Source: Candidatus Eremiobacteraceae bacterium | GTDB lineage: Bacteria; Vulcanimicrobiota; Vulcanimicrobiia; Eremiobacterales; Eremiobacteraceae | Assembly (NCBI GenBank): GCA_035295225.1 | Contig: DATGJI010000056.1 | Span: forward strand, 1 to 64,000 | Direction of reading: 5' to 3' | DNA length: 64,000 bases | Shown: piece by piece, positions 25,451 to 34,231 of the stretch | Layout: every line of letters starts with the position of its first letter | How positions within the stretch are numbered: the stretch's first letter is position 1 | The notes under the pieces: generated by a model | Told to the model about the DNA's origin: nothing | Database searches by the model: none | What the model saw: the letters and a program-made list of their open reading frames with translations, nothing else | Position numbers and translations under genes: made by a program

Positions 25451-26035
25451 ATGGTCATCGGTCTAACGGGCGGCATCGGCGCCGGAAAGAGCACGGTTGC
25501 AAATCTCTTCCGGCGTGAAGGCGCGCTCGTGATCGACACGGACGTCATCGCCCGCCAAGTCGTGGCGCCGCCAAGCCCGGTTCTCGACGCCCTCGCCGCT
25601 GAGTTCGGACAGTCGATCATCCAGCAAGACGGCACCCTCGATCGTCGCGCGTTGGCTGCGATGGTTTTCGGCGACCCGAAGCGCATCGCGCGGCTCAATG
25701 CGATCACCCATCCGGCCATTCGCGAACGCACGCTGGAGTTGATCGAAGCCGAGCCGGCCGGCTCGACCATCATCGTCGTCGTGCCGTTGCTCTTCCAATC
25801 CGGATTCGACAAGCATTGCGATCAGACGATCAGCGTGATCGCTCCCGCAGAGGAGCGTCGCAGACGTCTGATGGCACGCGATGGCTCAACCGCGGCCGAC
25901 GCGGATGCGCGGATCGCCGCGCAGCTTCCCGACGAGGAATACGAACGCCGCGCCGATCTCGTGATTCGCAACACCGGAGACCTGAACGAACTCAGCCGCG
26001 ATGTCGCCGCGGTCTGGTCGTCAATACGAATGTAG
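25451..26035 (+). CDS. coaE: Dephospho-CoA kinase
   Basis: A 194-residue kinase that phosphorylates the 3'-OH of dephospho-CoA, the last step of CoA synthesis. P-loop GLTGGIGAGKST at the N-terminus, DTDVIARQVV acceptor site, the HPAIRER lid segment, and VVVPLLFQSGF. ATG start with no clear Shine-Dalgarno; the 188-bp gap before it is filled with palindromic repeats. The stop codon TAG is itself the head of a family B repeat (GTAGGGCGG). Confidence 0.95.
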   Translation: MVIGLTGGIGAGKSTVANLFRREGALVIDTDVIARQVVAPPSPVLDALAAEFGQSIIQQDGTLDRRALAAMVFGDPKRIARLNAITHPAIRERTLELIEAEPAGSTIIVVVPLLFQSGFDKHCDQTISVIAPAEERRRRLMARDGSTAADADARIAAQLPDEEYERRADLVIRNTGDLNELSRDVAAVWSSIRM

Positions 26036-26056
26036 GGCGGACCTTTATGGTCCGCC
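26036..26056. repeat. Palindromic repeat, family B
   Basis: Arms GGCGGACC and GGTCCGCC around TTTAT, directly abutting the coaE stop codon, which forms part of the conserved GTAG head. Confidence 0.88.
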
Positions 26057-26122
26057 TGGCAAAAATCGCTTGCCCCACTTATTGGAACAGGACAAATCGT
26101 TAGGCGGACGATATCCGCGGTA

Positions 26123-26350
26123 ATGGGAATAGTTAGGGACTCAAAGGGACGTATTCGGTATCGCTGTTCGTTCTGCGGCAACGAAATCGAGCGCAAAGGC
26201 TTCGATATCTCGGCTGTTGTGCTCGTCGCGAACTGGGAAGACGAAGCGAAGAAAAGACGCCAACAATTCTTCTGTCACATGGATTGCTTCACTAAAGCCG
26301 CACCGTTCGCGGAGATTCACATCACGCGGCCGGATTTCCAAGCTCCTTAG
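26123..26350 (+). CDS. Small zinc-ribbon-like protein
   Basis: A 75-residue basic protein of unknown function. Two cysteine pairs, C15-SF-C18 and C51-HMD-C55 with His52 next to the first of the second pair, could form a zinc ribbon. The spacer between the pairs is rich in charged residues (NWEDEAKKRRQQFF). No homologue is recognised. It sits alone between a family B and a family C repeat. Confidence 0.65.
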   Translation: MGIVRDSKGRIRYRCSFCGNEIERKGFDISAVVLVANWEDEAKKRRQQFFCHMDCFTKAAPFAEIHITRPDFQAP

Positions 26351-26372
26351 CAGAGGCTAAACGCGCAAAACA

Positions 26373-26391
26373 GGGCAAGCGATGCTTGCCC
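26373..26391. repeat. Palindromic repeat, family C
   Basis: Arms GGGCAAGC and GCTTGCCC around GAT, between convergent genes. On the minus strand the hairpin is followed by a short TTTT, so it might weakly terminate the deacetylase transcript. Confidence 0.85.
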
Positions 26392-26407
26392 TACTACGAA
26401 AATCGGC

Positions 26408-27148
26408 CTAAATCTGCTGGGCTGCTAAGAGCTCATCGACGGTGACGAACGTGTAGCCCTGTGCGCGCAGACGATCGATGATCACCGGCAGCGCTTCGAT
26501 CGTGCGATATTGCCCGCTGTGGAGCAGCACGATCGCGCCGGGCCGCGCCTGCTTCATGACGCGCTCGACCTCGACCGTGGGCGAGATATCCTTATAATCC
26601 TCCGGGCTGTCGCTCCAAAGAATTGTGCGATAACCCATGGCCGAGGCGACCTCAATCACGCGCCGGTCGTAACGTCCGTGCGGCGGGCGGAACAGATCGA
26701 TACGGTGACCGACGAACGAGGCCAAGATCGCATCGGCCTCGATGATCTGATCGGCGATCTGCGTGGTCGAGAGCCCGCTGAGCTTGATATGGTTGAACGT
26801 GTGATTGCCGACGTCGTCCCCGGATTCGATGATGCGATCCATGAGGTCGGGAAACTCTTGCGCCGAGCGACCGACACAGAAAAACGTGGCGTGGACGTGC
26901 GAGCGATCCAAGACGTGCAGTAAGAGCGGCGTGTAGAACGGATACGGTCCGTCGTCAAACGTGAGCGCGATGAGTTTGCGTTGCGTGTGAACGAGCCAGA
27001 CGCGGTCGTCGGCTCCGACGTAGGAATGGAGCGTGGCGGAGCCATCCGATGCGACCGTGCGCTTGGCCAAACTGGATGCAGACGCCGGCTGCGGCAGCAA
27101 GAGCGCGAAAAGGGCGATCGCGACAACGAAGCTCGCGAACCGCTTCAT
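26408..27148 (-). CDS. Secreted polysaccharide deacetylase (NodB domain, CE4)
   Basis: A 246-residue exported zinc hydrolase that removes N-acetyl groups from a glycan such as peptidoglycan or chitin-like polymer. Signal peptide: MKRF then a hydrophobic stretch ending PASAS. CE4 motifs: TFDDGP (Asp65-Asp66), GNHTFNH (His116, His120), RPPHGR, ILWSDSPEDY and VLLHSG. All metal and catalytic positions are kept. It overlaps the preceding secreted protein gene by 4 nt (ATGA), so the two form an operon. Confidence 0.92.
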   Translation of the reverse strand: MKRFASFVVAIALFALLLPQPASASSLAKRTVASDGSATLHSYVGADDRVWLVHTQRKLIALTFDDGPYPFYTPLLLHVLDRSHVHATFFCVGRSAQEFPDLMDRIIESGDDVGNHTFNHIKLSGLSTTQIADQIIEADAILASFVGHRIDLFRPPHGRYDRRVIEVASAMGYRTILWSDSPEDYKDISPTVEVERVMKQARPGAIVLLHSGQYRTIEALPVIIDRLRAQGYTFVTVDELLAAQQI

Positions 27149-27735
27149 CGCGGAACCTGCGGCGCGAACCAGACGCGGCCGAATGCGGCGAGGAAGAAGT
27201 CGTTGCGCAAGCCCGGCTGGCGGCGTACTTGTTCATACGTCTCGCGATCGGCGGAGACGGAGAACACCGTGTTCTCGACTGCCGTCATCTTGGAGACGGC
27301 GACCGGTACCGTGCCCCAGATGTCGACTTCCTCAACCGACGGAAAGTCGTCGAATGTGATGCGGATGAGGGTGACGGCTTCGCTTGCTATCTCAGGCTCG
27401 GTGAGGTCGCGTGCTTCGTGCGGCACGCGAGCGGAAAAGCGGATGCCGGCCGACTCGTAACCTGCCGCCGAAAAGGCGTAGACCTTCAGGACGTTATGCG
27501 ACGGCAGCGCTCGATAGGTGGCTGCGAACATCGCGGATTCGAGCGCCGGATCGACGCCTTCCGTCCACGGCGCGATGCGAGCGTGGCGCGGCGCGGCGAT
27601 GAGCGGCTGACCAACAGTCACCGGGCTGGCCGCCAACACTGAAGCAGGCGAGAACACCGCTAACGCAAGTGCGGCGGTGGCCCATAGCACAAAGCCGGGC
27701 GCTGTTCGTACCGGCGAAAGCGGCGACGTCATCAT
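27145..27735 (-). CDS. Secreted protein of unknown function
   Basis: A 196-residue protein with a signal peptide (hydrophobic segment ending SVLAAS). The mature part has no family I recognise. It contains alternating strand-like segments such as VTLIRITFDDFPSVEEVDIWG and VSKMTAVENTVFSVS. It is translationally coupled to the polysaccharide deacetylase downstream, so a shared role in the cell envelope is likely. Confidence 0.7.
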   Translation of the reverse strand: MMTSPLSPVRTAPGFVLWATAALALAVFSPASVLAASPVTVGQPLIAAPRHARIAPWTEGVDPALESAMFAATYRALPSHNVLKVYAFSAAGYESAGIRFSARVPHEARDLTEPEIASEAVTLIRITFDDFPSVEEVDIWGTVPVAVSKMTAVENTVFSVSADRETYEQVRRQPGLRNDFFLAAFGRVWFAPQVPR

Positions 27736-27790
27736 CTTTGATTATACCGCAGCATTATCTCCGGTCAAGGCGCCGGTCGCATACGAAGTC

Positions 27791-29395
27791 TTAGAGGTCT
27801 CGTCCCCTGCGCAGCACCTTCCCCGGCCTCAAACCGGTTAAACGACCCTCGCGAACGACGGCCGTGCCGTTCACAAAAACGTACCGTATGCCATCTGGAT
27901 AACGGTGCGGATCTTCATACGTCGCCGTATCGGCGATCGTCGCGGGGTCGAAAAGCACGAGGTCGGCAAAAAAGCCTTCCGCCACCAGACCGCGTTCTCG
28001 TAACCCGAGTCTTCCGGCGGGCAGCCCGCAGCTCCGGCGCACCGCCTCCTCGATCGATAAGACTTTCGCTTCGCGCACGTAGTATTTGAAGACGCGTGGA
28101 AACGTGCCGAAGGCCCGCGGATGCGGCTTGCCGCGAGCCGTCACGCCTTCGAGCGCACGCACGCTTGCGTCGCTTCCGATGCATGTCTCTCGATAACCCA
28201 TCACCGTCCGCAGATCGTCTTCGCACATGGTGAAGTAGATCGCCGCGACGTCAAGCGCTTCGTCGCGCAGCAAGCCGACCGCAGTTTCCGCCGGCGGCAT
28301 GCCTCGTTCGGCGGCGATCGCGTCAACGGTCATCCCTTCGAAACGGCGGTTCGCATCCGAGCCGACCGACGCGATGAGCACCTCGTGCCAGCGTTCGCGA
28401 TATTCGGCGTCGACGCGCCGCGTGGTAAGCGAGAAGTAGAACGGATCGGCAAGCCGGTCGGCGATCTCGCGACGCGTGCCGACGTTCACATCCGCCGGGA
28501 GGATGACGTCGAGTCCGGTGGAGGACGCTTTGTACGGATATTGATCCAGCACGACGTCGAGACCGAAGCCGCGCGCCTTCTCGACCTTCGCGAGCGTGTC
28601 GTGCACCTTACCCCAGTTGCGCTTCCCCGACGCTTTATGATGCGAGAGCTGCACCGCGACATCGGTTCGCATGCCCACATCGAGCGCTTCGTCGACGGCT
28701 TCGACGAGCCGGTCGCCCTCGCTGCGGATGTGCGATGCATAGAGCGGCGATCCGCCCTTTGCGGCAGCGGTTGCGAGCGCTGCGAGTTCGGCGATGTCGG
28801 CGAAGCTGCCGGGTTGATAGATCAAACCCGACGACACGCCGATCGCGCCGCGTTCGCACGCCGCGCGGACGAGCTCGCACTGCTGGTCGAGGGCTTCTTT
28901 CGTGAGTGGTCCGGGCAGCACACCGCCCACCGCGGACCGCGAATTTCCAAGCCCCACGAGACACGCGAAATTCATCGCCGGCGGCGCGGCTTCGAGCGCG
29001 TCCAAGAAACCGCCGAGGTCTTCCGATGTCGTTTCGATATTGAAATGCGACCGAAGCTCCGATCGGCGTTCTAGAAGTGTGGCCGGCGAGAAAGGCCCAG
29101 GTGACATCCCGCAATTGCCGCCGATCTCAAGGGTCACGCCCTGCATGATCTTGCTGTCCGCCGTCGGCAATGCGAAGAGCGCTTCGTCGGAGTGACCGTG
29201 CATGTCGATGAAGCCTGGCGACAACGCCAATCCGCGACAGTCGATGCGTTGCACGGCATCGCGGCCCACGCAGTCGCCGACGCGCGCGATTCTATCGCCG
29301 ACGAGCGCGACATCGGTGGTGAAAATTGGACCACCCGTCCCATCAAGGACGAGAGCTTGTTCAAAGATGACGTCGAGCACGCTTTCAGTCTTCAT
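27791..29395 (-). CDS. N-acyl-D-amino-acid deacylase family amidohydrolase
   Basis: A 534-residue amidohydrolase of the D-aminoacylase type, cleaving N-acyl-D-amino acids (or, in relatives, dihydropyrimidine-like substrates). Metal ligands are seen in DMHGHSD (His66, His68), the Cys of GGNCGMSPGPF, His in YASHIRSE, His in QLSHHKASG and Asp in CIGSDAS. The length and C-terminal ADLVLFDPATIADTATY segment fit the family. The start codon lies in a 177-bp divergent region shared with the KGG gene. The exact substrate is not predictable. Confidence 0.88.
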   Translation of the reverse strand: MKTESVLDVIFEQALVLDGTGGPIFTTDVALVGDRIARVGDCVGRDAVQRIDCRGLALSPGFIDMHGHSDEALFALPTADSKIMQGVTLEIGGNCGMSPGPFSPATLLERRSELRSHFNIETTSEDLGGFLDALEAAPPAMNFACLVGLGNSRSAVGGVLPGPLTKEALDQQCELVRAACERGAIGVSSGLIYQPGSFADIAELAALATAAAKGGSPLYASHIRSEGDRLVEAVDEALDVGMRTDVAVQLSHHKASGKRNWGKVHDTLAKVEKARGFGLDVVLDQYPYKASSTGLDVILPADVNVGTRREIADRLADPFYFSLTTRRVDAEYRERWHEVLIASVGSDANRRFEGMTVDAIAAERGMPPAETAVGLLRDEALDVAAIYFTMCEDDLRTVMGYRETCIGSDASVRALEGVTARGKPHPRAFGTFPRVFKYYVREAKVLSIEEAVRRSCGLPAGRLGLRERGLVAEGFFADLVLFDPATIADTATYEDPHRYPDGIRYVFVNGTAVVREGRLTGLRPGKVLRRGRDL

Positions 29396-29436
29396 ATCTC
29401 GCGCGTGTGCCGCCTTGCGGAAACCGGCGTCTTGTT

Positions 29437-29461
29437 GTTTAGCATGCGAACAACCGGGTAA
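29437..29461 (+). promoter_or_regulatory. SigB-like promoter before the KGG stress protein gene
   Basis: GTTTAG, 13-bp spacer, GGGTAA. This is one mismatch per box from the general-stress sigma B consensus (GTTTAA and GGGTAT, spacer 12-15). It lies about 110 bp upstream of a protein type (KGG/GsiB-like) that is sigma B controlled in Bacillus. Whether this organism has such a sigma factor is unknown. Confidence 0.45.
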
Positions 29462-29571
29462 AAGACCCCCGGCAGCGCTTGGGTGGTGCCCGAGTGCCGC
29501 TTTGCACGTCGCCGCAGATCACGGGGTTAATCGTGAGCATGATCCAAAAAACACGAGAGGTCAACGGAGAC

Positions 29572-29832
29572 ATGACGGTCCGCGAGGCAGGGAAGAAAGG
29601 CGGCGACGCGGTCCGCGATAAGTACGGTCCGACGTTCTACGAAGAGATCGGCCGCAAGGGCGGCGAGAAGACGAAGGAGCGGCACGGCCCGGAATTCTAC
29701 GAGAACATCGGCCAAAAGGGCGGTAACGCCGTCAAGGACAAGTACGGCCAAGGTTTTTACGAAGAGATCGGCCATAAGGGCGGTCAAAAAGTCAAACGCC
29801 TTATCGAAGAGGCTAAGCGCGCCGAACGCTAG
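29572..29832 (+). CDS. KGG-repeat stress protein (GsiB / Em-like)
   Basis: An 86-residue, highly charged, glycine-rich hydrophilin. It consists of repeated units of about 20 residues with KKGGDAVRDKYG, GRKGGEKTKERHG, GQKGGNAVKDKYG and GHKGGQKVKRL, alternating with FYEEIG or FYENIG. KGG-motif proteins are induced by starvation or desiccation and are thought to be disordered protectants. The start is uncertain: ATG 29539 or GTG 29533 would add 11-13 residues outside the repeat region. Confidence 0.85.
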   Translation: MTVREAGKKGGDAVRDKYGPTFYEEIGRKGGEKTKERHGPEFYENIGQKGGNAVKDKYGQGFYEEIGHKGGQKVKRLIEEAKRAER

Positions 29833-29849
29833 GGGGCTTTTAAGTTTAC

Positions 29850-30938
29850 ATGACGCCGCACGCCCTCACGGATCATGCGCATCTCAAAGCGCATGATCCG
29901 CATGATATGATCGGCGCGATTTTAGGATTGCCGGAGCAGTTCGCGGAAGCAAAGCGCGTCGCGCTTGCAGCAGACTTGGGCGCGCTCAAAGGCAAACGTT
30001 TCGGATCGGTCGTCATCGCCGGGCTTGGCGGCTCCGCCATCGGCGGCGATCTGCTGCGCGCGGTGTTCGAACCGGTCTTGAAGTGTCCGGTGGTCGTGGT
30101 TCGCGATTACGACCTTCCGGGATTTGTCGGACCCGACACGCTTGTCGTCGCGTCGAGCAATTCCGGCAATACCGAAGAGACGTTGAGCGCGTACGGACAA
30201 GCGCGCAAGGCCGGTGCCTCGATCCTCGCGGCGACGACCGGCGGCAAACTCGACTCACTCACCGAGGCCGACGGCGTGCCATGCATCGCGTTGCCGGTCA
30301 CAGGGCTTCAGCCGCGCGCGGCCGTCGGCTATTCGTTTGTGCCGCTCGTCGTCGCATTTTCGCGCGTCGGTCTGCTCCCGGACTCGGTGCTGGGCGACAT
30401 CGACGAAGCGGTCACCGTGCTTGGGACCGTTCGCACCGAATGCGGCCCCGACATTCCGGTCGAGAGCAACCTCGCGAAGTGTCTTGCTAACGCGTGGCTC
30501 GGCAAAATCCCCTTCATCTACGGATCGCAAGGCGAGCGCGGCGTCGTCGCATACCGCTGGAAGACGCAGATCTCGGAGAACGCCAAAGCGCTTGCCGTTG
30601 CGAACGTCTTCCCCGAACTCAATCATAACGAGACCGTGGGGTGGAGCGGCACGCACGGCCAAGCCGAAGTCGAGAAGCATCTCACGGTCACGCTGCTGCG
30701 CGATTCAACCGAGCCGTCGCATATCGTCCGGCGCGTTGAGCTCACCAAAGAATTGCTCGCCGATCGTCACGTGCATATCGACGAGGTATGGGCCAAAGGT
30801 AAGAGCGCGCTCGCGCGCATGTTCTCGCTCGTCTACGTGGGCGATTTCGCGTCGTGCTACCTCGCGCTCGCCTACGGCGAGGATCCCACCCCTGTCGCCG
30901 CCATCGACTGGCTGAAAAAACAACTCGCGAAAATCTAA
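29850..30938 (+). CDS. Bifunctional phosphoglucose/phosphomannose isomerase
   Basis: A 362-residue SIS-domain isomerase interconverting glucose-6-P or mannose-6-P with fructose-6-P. Seen: VIAGLGGSAIGGDLLRA, the phosphate-binding SSNSGNTEET, the GERGVVAYRWKTQISENAK stretch with the catalytic Glu, and the PELNHNETVGW segment with the base/ring-opening His. It supplies mannose-6-P as well as glycolytic flux. ATG 17 bp after the KGG gene stop, same strand. Confidence 0.92.
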   Translation: MTPHALTDHAHLKAHDPHDMIGAILGLPEQFAEAKRVALAADLGALKGKRFGSVVIAGLGGSAIGGDLLRAVFEPVLKCPVVVVRDYDLPGFVGPDTLVVASSNSGNTEETLSAYGQARKAGASILAATTGGKLDSLTEADGVPCIALPVTGLQPRAAVGYSFVPLVVAFSRVGLLPDSVLGDIDEAVTVLGTVRTECGPDIPVESNLAKCLANAWLGKIPFIYGSQGERGVVAYRWKTQISENAKALAVANVFPELNHNETVGWSGTHGQAEVEKHLTVTLLRDSTEPSHIVRRVELTKELLADRHVHIDEVWAKGKSALARMFSLVYVGDFASCYLALAYGEDPTPVAAIDWLKKQLAKI

Positions 30939-30953
30939 CGGGTAACGTCTAAC

Positions 30954-31124
30954 GTGGGCGACCCACCGAACAATAGTCCGCAAGAGGACAAACGTCGGCT
31001 AGAGGGTCGCGCCAATCTAATGGCGGCAATTGTCAGCTTAAACGTTCTCATGATGCTCTTGTGGGCTTTCGCGGGCATAGTCGTTATCTTGCTTCTAATT
31101 GCTATTGCGCTCTACGGCCGATAA
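30954..31124 (+). CDS. Small single-span membrane protein
   Basis: A 56-residue open frame starting at GTG, 15 bp after the isomerase stop. The first 22 residues are hydrophilic (PPNNSPQEDKRRLEGR), then from Met23 a hydrophobic stretch of about 30 residues (LLWAFAGIVVILLLIAIALY) ends in GR. This looks like a genuine N-in small membrane protein. Its lower GC content than the neighbours is in keeping with the hydrophobic codons. Function unknown. Confidence 0.5.
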   Translation: MGDPPNNSPQEDKRRLEGRANLMAAIVSLNVLMMLLWAFAGIVVILLLIAIALYGR

Positions 31125-31180
31125 AGTTCCAGCGGACGGACAGCGGCCGTTATCTACGGCACCAAGCCTCCGCCCAACAC

Positions 31181-31201
31181 GGCGGACCATAAAGGTCCGC
31201 C
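31181..31201. repeat. Palindromic repeat, family B, inverted
   Basis: Arms GGCGGACC and GGTCCGCC around ATAAA, i.e. the family B element read from the other strand. It lies downstream of the minus-strand lptC gene. Confidence 0.85.
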
Positions 31202-31207
31202 CCACAC

Positions 31208-31228
31208 GGCGGACCATAAAGGTCCGCC
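31208..31228. repeat. Palindromic repeat, family B, inverted
   Basis: Tandem second copy 27 bp from the first, same orientation, 14 bp beyond the lptC stop. On the minus strand both follow the gene end, as elsewhere in the family. Confidence 0.85.
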
Positions 31229-31241
31229 CAACATTGATTTG

Positions 31242-31811
31242 TCATGAGTGGACCTTGACCGTGGAGGAGCCGGTACGGATCGAGCCATCGTGGAAATCCA
31301 CGCTGACATCGTTGCCGACGAAGTGCGCTTTCTTGTACGCGATCGTGACTGCGCCGGGGCACGTCAACGTCTGCAGCGGCTGATTCCAGTTCACGTTGTC
31401 CGCGCGGATGTCGCGCGGCTGGGCACCGGAGAGCGCCCAGACATGGACGTTGCCCGTGGCCGAGTAGTTCTGCGAGCGCGCGTCGAGTGTGACGGAGTCC
31501 GCGCTCAAGCGATATGCCGGCTTGCCTTTCTCGTAGTACGTCGCGTTGTGGACGCCGACGTACGTCGTCTGTCCGCCGTCCGTGGACGTCTGCGCCGAAT
31601 CCGCGCCGAACTTCCAGCCGAGCTTTGTGCCGCGCTGTCCCTGCACTTGCAGCGACTGCATCGCGACTTGATTGCCGCCGCTGACCGGCGGCAACGTCGG
31701 CGCGAGTATTGCGCTGACGAAAAGATAGACGTATGCGACGGCCCCGAGTGCGATCGCTGTATACAGCCAGGTCCGCCACGTCGGGCGAAAACGACCCGCG
31801 CGCACGTTCAC
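31242..31811 (-). CDS. lptC: LPS export periplasmic protein LptC
   Basis: A 189-residue bitopic protein that carries LPS from the LptBFG ABC transporter to LptA. One N-terminal membrane helix (WLYTAIALGAVAYVYLFVSA), then an OstA-like beta domain with KLGWKFGADSAQTS, PAYRLSADSVTLD, DIRADNVNW and a final KKAHFVGNDVSVDF. The GTG start overlaps the lnt stop (GTGA); an in-frame ATG at 31835 is an alternative. Its position directly after lnt groups two envelope functions. Confidence 0.8.
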   Translation of the reverse strand: MNVRAGRFRPTWRTWLYTAIALGAVAYVYLFVSAILAPTLPPVSGGNQVAMQSLQVQGQRGTKLGWKFGADSAQTSTDGGQTTYVGVHNATYYEKGKPAYRLSADSVTLDARSQNYSATGNVHVWALSGAQPRDIRADNVNWNQPLQTLTCPGAVTIAYKKAHFVGNDVSVDFHDGSIRTGSSTVKVHS

Positions 31812-33349
31812 GCCGGCCCGCGTGCCGAGCGCCATCCCGTCGCCCGTACCCGCGCCGGCAGTAGGCCGATGAGCAAAGCAGCGGCAGCGAGCAACACGAG
31901 CCAGAGCGCCCCGAAGCGGTCGTACGGCGTCTCGACCGGCGCGCCGATCGGGGCGACGAGAGAGCCGGCGACGTCGAGCGGCAGCTGCGCTACGATTCGG
32001 CCACTCGGATCGATGATCCCTGAGATTCCTGTCGCGGCGGCGCGGACAACCCAACGGCCCGTCTGCACCGCGTCGACTACCGCCATATCGAAGTGCTGAT
32101 AGGGACCGGCGGTGTCGCCCCACCACGCGTCGTCGGTGACGATGATGAGCGTCGACGCGCCGGCGTTCGCGGTAGCACGCGTGTACGGCGCAAATCCGGA
32201 TTCGTAGCAGACGAGCAATCCGGCGGACATGCCGCTAGCCGAGAGCAAATGCGGTCCGGGTCCAGGGAAGAAATCCGATGCCTGATCCATGAGCGGCAAG
32301 TGCCGCAGCACGCGATCGAACGGCAAGTATTCGGCGAACGGCACGAGGATATGCTTGTCGTACACGCCGGCGAGTTTGCCGGCCGGCGTGAGATCCAAAA
32401 CGGCGTTGTGATAGCCGCGCGGTGTCAGCTTATCGAGCGTGCCGGCAAGAATGTAGACGTGCGTGGACGCCGCATCTTGCTGCAGATCGTGGAGCAGCCA
32501 CGGCTCTTGCAGAGGATACGCCGTGACGACCGTCTCCGGCCAAACGACGACGCGCGCGCGGCTTGCTGCGGCCTTACGGGTGAGCGACGTGTACAGTTCA
32601 AGCGTGTGAGCGAAGATCTCCGGACTCCACTTCACGCGCTGCGAGATGTTGCCTTGGGCGATACCGACGCGCAACTTCGCCGGCGGCAGCACGATGTGCG
32701 AACGCTGTGCATCGCCGAGTACCGTGAGCAACACGAGCACGCCGAGCGCGCAAGCACCCGCGCGTCGACCAGTGTCCGTGCCCCACAGAAGACCTGTCAC
32801 CGAAGCATTGACGAGCGCAAAGATCGCGGTCAGGCCATACACGCCCGCGTATGCCGCAAGCGGCAGCAGCCACGGCAGATGCGCGCCGACAAAACCCAGC
32901 GAGCCAAACGGCACGCCCATCGTGCCGCGCGTCCGCACGAAGTCCACGAGCAACCAGGCGGCGGCTGCGGCGAACACCGCCGCCGCGCCGAAACCGCGGC
33001 GAGACATCAGAGAGATCAGCGCGGCCACAGCCGCAAATGAGAATCCTTGCCATGCGGCCATGAGCACAAGTGCGAGAAGCTTCCAAGCGCCGATATAGTC
33101 GCCGAGCGAATTTGGAACCCAATCCATCGTGATGCCGAAGTAGATCGCACCGGAGAGCCAACCCCACCAGAACGCGGACAGCAAGGGCGCTCTGGACCAC
33201 AGCCAGAACATCGGCGCGGCCGCGACGAACGCGAACGGCCACCAATTCGTTTTCGGAAAAGCACACGCAAGCGCGATCGGCGCGAGAAGCGCGATCGCGA
33301 TCTTCAGCGTCGCCGGCAAGGATTCGGGATTGACTCTACTCACGAGCAT
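31808..33349 (-). CDS. lnt: Apolipoprotein N-acyltransferase
   Basis: A 513-residue inner-membrane enzyme that adds the third acyl chain to lipoproteins. About six N-terminal helices are followed by a periplasmic nitrilase domain. The catalytic triad is visible: Glu in VVVWPET, Lys in YDKHILVPF and Cys in LLVCYES. C-terminal helix WLVLLAAAALLIGLLPA. Start set at ATG (MLVSRVNPES); a longer frame to 33475 would lie over the divergent lipoprotein gene. The presence of Lnt fits a diderm with sorted lipoproteins. Confidence 0.9.
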   Translation of the reverse strand: MLVSRVNPESLPATLKIAIALLAPIALACAFPKTNWWPFAFVAAAPMFWLWSRAPLLSAFWWGWLSGAIYFGITMDWVPNSLGDYIGAWKLLALVLMAAWQGFSFAAVAALISLMSRRGFGAAAVFAAAAAWLLVDFVRTRGTMGVPFGSLGFVGAHLPWLLPLAAYAGVYGLTAIFALVNASVTGLLWGTDTGRRAGACALGVLVLLTVLGDAQRSHIVLPPAKLRVGIAQGNISQRVKWSPEIFAHTLELYTSLTRKAAASRARVVVWPETVVTAYPLQEPWLLHDLQQDAASTHVYILAGTLDKLTPRGYHNAVLDLTPAGKLAGVYDKHILVPFAEYLPFDRVLRHLPLMDQASDFFPGPGPHLLSASGMSAGLLVCYESGFAPYTRATANAGASTLIIVTDDAWWGDTAGPYQHFDMAVVDAVQTGRWVVRAAATGISGIIDPSGRIVAQLPLDVAGSLVAPIGAPVETPYDRFGALWLVLLAAAALLIGLLPARVRATGWRSARGPA

Positions 33350-34211
33350 AACTCGCAAGTGGCGCTTCGCGGCCGCCGCTCTGGCCATCGCCGTGGCGGC
33401 CGTCGCCGCATGCGGCCGCGGCCCGGTCTTTCCGCCGACCGTCTCGGGCCCGCCCGTCGGCTCGATCACGTTCAAGTTCTACGTCGACTTGACCAACGGC
33501 AGCATCGCCCCGAGTGACGGCGCGTATATCATCGGGCTGAACATCAATCAGGGGCCGAACAACGTGTACGGATCGCCGGAACAACCCGGCTATCCCACCT
33601 TTGCCGAGGCGCAAGGGCTGACGTACGCGCACTGGGATCAAGAACTCTACTACGGCACGTGCCCGTTTGGGCAAAACGCAAACGGTTTCTGCAATCCGAC
33701 GTTGCCGGCGAATCAATTCTTGTACGCGTTCAAAGCCTTCACCGGCGGCGGCTCCAACACCGTGAAGTGGTTGACGATCACGCAGAATCCGCCGAACTCG
33801 TATCTCTTCTTTCCGAACAACAGCTTCTCGAACGGATCCGGCAACGCGATGCAGATCACGATTCCGATCACGGCGCTGAACTTGCGCCCATCGCCCACGC
33901 CGATCCCCGGTTCGTCCGCGTCGCCCACGCCCGCGCCCACACCCGACAATCTCTATGTCCAGTTCTTCACCGTCGATACCAACGGCGTTCCTCAAGACCA
34001 GATGTCGTGCGGATTGAATTCCCAAGACACGATTCCGAACATCAGCCTGTCCGTCCGCAAGTCCTATACGTTTCTGGCCTGCGCCAACAAACCCGGCGGC
34101 GGTCCCTCCGATCAAAACTTGTATATCTACGGCGGCGAAATCGACGTCTTTCCGCTGCCGGGCGCTTCCTCGTCGCCATCCCCAGCACCGTCGCCGTCGC
34201 CGTCTGCTTAA
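33330..34211 (+). CDS. Predicted lipoprotein of unknown function
   Basis: A 293-residue exported protein. N-terminal RKWR plus hydrophobic stretch ends in the lipobox VAAC, so it is probably lipid anchored. The mature part has beta-rich segments (SITFKFYVDLTNGSIAPSDG) and two proline-serine linkers (PSPTPIPGSSASPTPAPTPD; C-terminal SSPSPAPSPSPSA). Start is TTG, overlapping the divergent lnt 5' end by about 20 bp; no ATG or GTG gives a complete signal peptide. No family recognised. Confidence 0.65.
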   Translation: MTLLTSITRKWRFAAAALAIAVAAVAACGRGPVFPPTVSGPPVGSITFKFYVDLTNGSIAPSDGAYIIGLNINQGPNNVYGSPEQPGYPTFAEAQGLTYAHWDQELYYGTCPFGQNANGFCNPTLPANQFLYAFKAFTGGGSNTVKWLTITQNPPNSYLFFPNNSFSNGSGNAMQITIPITALNLRPSPTPIPGSSASPTPAPTPDNLYVQFFTVDTNGVPQDQMSCGLNSQDTIPNISLSVRKSYTFLACANKPGGGPSDQNLYIYGGEIDVFPLPGASSSPSPAPSPSPSA

Positions 34212-34231
34212 GCGGCACCGCTGCACCGGTA

